A stretch of DNA of 64,000 bases from Blautia hominis (GTDB taxonomy: Bacteria > Bacillota > Clostridia > Lachnospirales > Lachnospiraceae). The first letter of the stretch is position 1. The number at the start of each line of letters is the position of its first letter. The position numbers were made by a program, and so were the translations under genes. The stretch is from NCBI GenBank assembly GCA_002270465.1, contig NQOF01000002.1, positions 976,385 to 1,040,384 of the forward strand. Reading direction: 5' to 3'. The notes beneath the pieces were generated by a model that saw nothing but the letters and a program-made list of their open reading frames with translations, was not told where the DNA came from and made no database searches. Below, piece by piece: positions 60,614-64,000 of this stretch.

Positions 60614-61887
60614 TGTGATCCCCTTTCTGCGGCATTTTGTTCATCCATCCATTCCATCGTCTCATCCAGAGTCTCCCCGGAGAGCAGTTTGACAGAAACC
60701 TCTTTTGTCCATTCCCATATGGGAAGTTCTAAAAGCCCGTCAGTTCCTATCACCGTTTTTCCTGACTGATAACAGGAGATCAGAGGCTGGATCTCCTGGA
60801 CAGAGGAGGGGCTTCCACCCTTTAAGGGACTGAAGGAAGACTGCTGGTCTGCAAACTTCTGTATATTTTCCGGCCTGGTAAAATATTCAACGAACTGAAG
60901 TGCAGCATCCAGGTGTTCACTGTCCGCATTCACACCCAGCCTGGTATCCGCATTGATGACCAGAAGGGAACCATCCTCCAATACCGGATAGGGCGCCACC
61001 TCAAACTCAAATTCCGGATCCATACTCTTCACCCGACCGGCAGCCCAGGCTCCGGTCAGCATAAACGGGGATTTCCCCCTGACAAACTCCGCCAGATCAT
61101 CGGAAGTCTTATTCGTCTCCAAAGCTGCTGCTGCTTTGATATATCCTTTGGTGATCATATCCTCCGCCAGAGAAAAACCGGGGGCCAGATAATCACTGAG
61201 CTTTCCCTTGCCCTGATTGAGCTGTTCAAACACCTCTGCCTGGCTGTTGTCCTGATATACGGAATAGAATCCCTTTCCAATGGCCAGTGTTTTTAAAGAG
61301 ATATCATTGTTGGCGATCACAGGTGTAATTCCCTCTTTTACGAAATAACTGCATACCTGTTCCCACTCCTCAAGATTCTCCGGAACCTCCTGTTCATGTT
61401 CTTTCAGGAGGGACAGATTACAGTACAGACCAAACGCAGACACTGTAGTGGGAACCCAGTAAATACCTCCGTCATCCTCCATCTGCCCCCTCATGGCCTC
61501 CGTGTAGTTTGATATGGAGTCCAGCCCTGACAGCTCCGCAAGTTTTCCCTCGTGCTCCAGCTCCAGCACCACATCGTGATTCACCATAAAAACATCATCA
61601 CCTTTTTGGGCATCCATTCTCTTATTCAAAGCCTCAAAATATTCATTCCCCTTCAGACTTTCATACGACACACGAATATCCGGATTCTCATCCATGAATC
61701 CGGATATGATCTCCTCAATGACCGTTACATTTTCAGGCTCATATTTATTTCCAAAAAAAGTTATGGATGTAACATTCTCCGGCAACTCCTGATAATTTGT
61801 CACGGTATTTCTTTCACCGCATCCGCCAAGTGTAAAAATGCTGCTCCATATCACCAGCGAAAGCAGTACACACTCTCTTCTTCTCAT
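60610..61887 (-). CDS. ABC-type extracellular solute-binding lipoprotein (sensor accessory)
   Basis: A 425-aa family 1 solute-binding protein. The signal peptide ends in lipobox LGGC with Cys23, so it is lipid-anchored outside the membrane. The body shows the usual sugar-binding style (ITFFGNKYEPENVTVIEEII; FMLTGAWAAGRVKSMDPEFE; EYFTRPENIQKFADQQS). AAAGGAG lies about 10 nt before the chosen ATG. No permease or ATPase gene is nearby, and the next gene is a hybrid kinase that it overlaps. It therefore more likely delivers a ligand signal to the kinase than to a transporter. Confidence 0.9.
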   Translation of the reverse strand: MRRRECVLLSLVIWSSIFTLGGCGERNTVTNYQELPENVTSITFFGNKYEPENVTVIEEIISGFMDENPDIRVSYESLKGNEYFEALNKRMDAQKGDDVFMVNHDVVLELEHEGKLAELSGLDSISNYTEAMRGQMEDDGGIYWVPTTVSAFGLYCNLSLLKEHEQEVPENLEEWEQVCSYFVKEGITPVIANNDISLKTLAIGKGFYSVYQDNSQAEVFEQLNQGKGKLSDYLAPGFSLAEDMITKGYIKAAAALETNKTSDDLAEFVRGKSPFMLTGAWAAGRVKSMDPEFEFEVAPYPVLEDGSLLVINADTRLGVNADSEHLDAALQFVEYFTRPENIQKFADQQSSFSPLKGGSPSSVQEIQPLISCYQSGKTVIGTDGLLELPIWEWTKEVSVKLLSGETLDETMEWMDEQNAAERGSQ

Positions 61888-61971
61888 CCGGTCCGCACTC
61901 CTTTGTCCCTCTATGTTCTGTATATGTATGACAGTCACCCGAACATCGCAGACTCTGCTCATATATGTTTC

Positions 61972-62000
61972 ATTCTAACATAAGAGTGCAAAATGTGCAA
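61972..62000 (-). promoter_or_regulatory. Promoter of the binding protein-kinase operon
   Basis: Minus-strand TTGCAC (61995-62000), 17-nt spacer, TAGAAT (61972-61977). Confidence 0.6.
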
Positions 62001-62014
62001 TCAATCTGTAACCC

Positions 62015-63721
62015 CTATTCTGCTGTCTTATGAGGCAGTGATAAAACAGTGCCGCCCTCCTCCGAAAAATAAAGTTTCTCAAATTCGCCGGCACTCACAG
62101 GCCTTCCGAATAAAAATCCCTGTATATAATCCGGTGAAGCCTGCATAACTGTCTCAAACTCTTCTTTTGTCTCCACACCCTCCACACAGACCTTTAAATG
62201 AATGATATGTGCCAGCTTGACAATATACTCCAGAAAAATATACTCATAACTGTCTTTGCAGAGGCCCTTGATAAAGCTGCGGTCTATCTTAATGACATTG
62301 GCCGGCAGTTCCTTGAGGTGGCTCAGAGAAGAATAACCTGTCCCAAAATCATCAATGGCGATTCCGTATCCCATCTCATGCATATCCTTAAATTCCTGGT
62401 TCAGGAAATGCAGATTAGGCACCCAGCAGCTCTCTGTCAGCTCCAGGATCAGATTTTTTGCGGATACCTTGGGCACATGTTCGTTTTTCAGATATTCCAG
62501 CAGGGCATTTTCTTTCAATTGGATGTAAGACACATTGATGCTCATAGTAAAATCAGGATTATATTTCTGCCACTCCCGGCACTGCTTTGCGCCCTCCTCC
62601 AATACCCATTTTCCCACCTGGATGATCAGATGATTTTCTTCCAAAAGAGGAATGAATTCAATAGGCGAGACCTCGCCGTGGTCAGGGGAATGCCAGCGCA
62701 GCAGGGCTTCCGCTCCCACTACTCTCTTATTTTCCGCATCGATCTGGGGCTGATAAAACAGCTCAAATTCACTGCATCCGTTGTTTACACAGGTGTGCAG
62801 ACTTTCCTGCAGTTCCATGATCTTCCGCTTTCTGTTGTACATTTCCCTTGAAAAGAACACAAGCTGGTTCTTTCCGTTCATCTTCGCGATCTCCACTGCA
62901 TTTTCCGCGTGCCTGAATAATTTCTGATAGGTCCGTCCATCTCCGGGTATCACACAGGCCCCGGCAGAAACAGATATGAGCAGTGTCTGGTCATCCACAG
63001 TAAATTGATTGGCAACGAACAACTGAATATTATCATAGATCTCCTGGATGCTCTCCCTGGTACCACCCTCCATCCAGAAGGCAAACTCATCGCCGTCCAA
63101 ACGGTACATCTGGCATCCCGGGGGAAGCAGTTCTGATATGCGTGTGGAGATCATGTTGAGTGCCCTGTCACCAAAAGCATAACTATATTTTTCATTGATA
63201 TTTTTAAAATTGTCTATATCCAGGACCACCATGACTCCCTGCATACGTTTCCCGCATTTTAAGACCTGGCAGATATCGTGTTCAAACTGGTTTCTGTTCA
63301 TCAGTCCTGTAACATTGTCGAATTTGTTCTGCTTACCAATGTTGGAAATCCTGCCAAGCATAAAAAGGGGCCGGTGCTGTTCATCGGTCTTCACTTTTCC
63401 CCTGCACGATACCCATATGATCTGTCCTGTTTTTCGATAAACCCTGTATTCCATATCATGATAGTCTTTGACACCATCCTGGATAAGCTGCAGGTCCTCA
63501 AGCCATAGCCGCAAATCTTCCGCTACCATCACGCTTCCCCAGACAGCAACCACATCCTCCTCTATGCCCCGGTCTACATTAAAATCTTCGTATGCATTTT
63601 CCGATATGTAAAAAGTCCCGTTCTGGATATCCCACATATAAAGATAATCATCTGTCGTCTCGGAAAGCAGATCCAAAAATACACCGGCTGAAAATTCCGT
63701 TTGTTTAATTAAATTAGGCAT
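62015..63721 (-). CDS. PAS-GGDEF-EAL protein, probable cyclic-di-GMP phosphodiesterase
   Basis: A 568-aa cytosolic protein. A PAS-like domain (about 15-130) leads to a GGDEF domain (135-295) whose motif is DGDEF (RLDGDEF), with the first Gly lost, so cyclase activity is doubtful. The EAL domain (about 315-550) keeps the catalytic set: GAEALLRW, INVSYIQL, ILELTES, AIDDFGTGYSS, VIKIDRSF, CVEGVET and QGFLFGRP. It should therefore hydrolyse cyclic-di-GMP, with the GGDEF part perhaps acting as a GTP sensor. AGGAGG precedes the ATG, and a TATAAT -10 lies at 63751-63756. It is followed by the binding protein-kinase operon. Confidence 0.9.
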   Translation of the reverse strand: MPNLIKQTEFSAGVFLDLLSETTDDYLYMWDIQNGTFYISENAYEDFNVDRGIEEDVVAVWGSVMVAEDLRLWLEDLQLIQDGVKDYHDMEYRVYRKTGQIIWVSCRGKVKTDEQHRPLFMLGRISNIGKQNKFDNVTGLMNRNQFEHDICQVLKCGKRMQGVMVVLDIDNFKNINEKYSYAFGDRALNMISTRISELLPPGCQMYRLDGDEFAFWMEGGTRESIQEIYDNIQLFVANQFTVDDQTLLISVSAGACVIPGDGRTYQKLFRHAENAVEIAKMNGKNQLVFFSREMYNRKRKIMELQESLHTCVNNGCSEFELFYQPQIDAENKRVVGAEALLRWHSPDHGEVSPIEFIPLLEENHLIIQVGKWVLEEGAKQCREWQKYNPDFTMSINVSYIQLKENALLEYLKNEHVPKVSAKNLILELTESCWVPNLHFLNQEFKDMHEMGYGIAIDDFGTGYSSLSHLKELPANVIKIDRSFIKGLCKDSYEYIFLEYIVKLAHIIHLKVCVEGVETKEEFETVMQASPDYIQGFLFGRPVSAGEFEKLYFSEEGGTVLSLPHKTAE

Positions 63722-63820
63722 GGCAACCTCCTGTGCACCTTAATAAATACATTATAACTTAATTTATTTGTCTTTACCAGGTGGTTTTCTGTAATATTAT
63801 GCCTATTTGCGTAAAGAAAA

Positions 63821-63852
63821 GAGCAGAAAACAGCCTCAGCCTTTTTCTGCTC
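63821..63852 (-). terminator. Terminator of a gene beyond the right edge
   Basis: A 10-bp stem GAGCAGAAAA/TTTTCTGCTC is followed on the minus strand by UUUUCUUU. It must end a minus-strand transcript entering from the right. The stretch 63855-64000 contains no coding sequence I can support. Confidence 0.7.
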
Positions 63853-64000
63853 CGTATCATATTTTTGATAAATTAACTTGTTGTGCTACTTTTAATTGAA
63901 AGACCTGTAAGCTGCCAAAAGCCCAAAAAGACCCCTTGTTGTTTTATGACTGTTTTGAATCAGAAGATGAGCTGTTTTATTTTTCCCATTTCACAGTTCT

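Noticed and set aside
63855-64000. Possible 3' end of a minus-strand gene at the right edge
   Set aside because: A few codons before a stop can be read in one frame, but there is too little sequence to support a gene.

Overview
The window reads as chromosomal DNA of a low-to-mid GC anaerobic Firmicute, most likely a Lachnospiraceae member (Blautia-like; an inference from gene content and order, not a sequence search). Pointers are Rex redox control, a Re-face citrate synthase paired with a eukaryotic-type NADP isocitrate dehydrogenase, the yicC-remA-gmk-rpoZ-rimO-pgsA-cinA cluster, RqcH, a leucyl T-box and an oleate hydratase. No tRNA, rRNA, CRISPR array, IS transposase or prophage gene was found.

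Layout. 1-5700: 5' end of an NAD(P)H-hydrate epimerase, rex, a divergent ABC-F ATPase, and a self-regulated tetR-ABC exporter operon. 5740-9240: an oxidative glutamate-precursor operon (Re-citrate synthase, GntR repressor, isocitrate dehydrogenase) under a promoter overlaid by a 24-bp perfect palindrome. 9248-14000: two divergent subtilases, a tiny Gly/Cys-rich duplicated protein, a 52-aa protein and a two-gene operon with a long Pro/Gln/Gly repeat protein. 14030-21540: housekeeping cluster plus rqcH. 21540-29925: a four-gene operon with a membrane diguanylate cyclase, a 1098-aa TPR protein with a degenerate J domain, an HscC-like Hsp70 and an amidohydrolase.

30234-38403 is a ten-gene chemosensory operon (three CheW-type proteins, CheR, CheY, MCP, CheC, CheD, CheA and a REC-GGDEF response regulator). 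It has no cheB and no flagellar gene, so cyclic-di-GMP is a plausible output. 38536-41347: leuS with a complete T-box leader. 41542-48080: an unknown membrane-anchored protein, an EF-G-like GTPase, and tyrA-aroA. 48105-50578: tetR and ohyA separated by a 33-bp perfect inverted repeat. 50634-63721: a signalling block with a tandem-winged-helix GntR protein, two large hybrid histidine kinases (one with a cytosolic SnoaL-like N-terminus, one coupled to a binding lipoprotein), an ECF sigma factor with a Cys-rich tail, a DUF2461 protein and a GGDEF/EAL protein.

Cyclic-di-GMP genes recur (membrane GGDEF, REC-GGDEF, degenerate GGDEF plus intact EAL). A family of short intergenic repeats bordered by GTTACTGTT/AACAGTAAC-type ends occurs at five places. 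The candidates most worth following are this repeat family, the Gly/Cys-rich protein, the HscC/J-TPR pair, the cyclic-di-GMP chemosensory operon, and a direct repeat with paired changes upstream of the first hybrid kinase.
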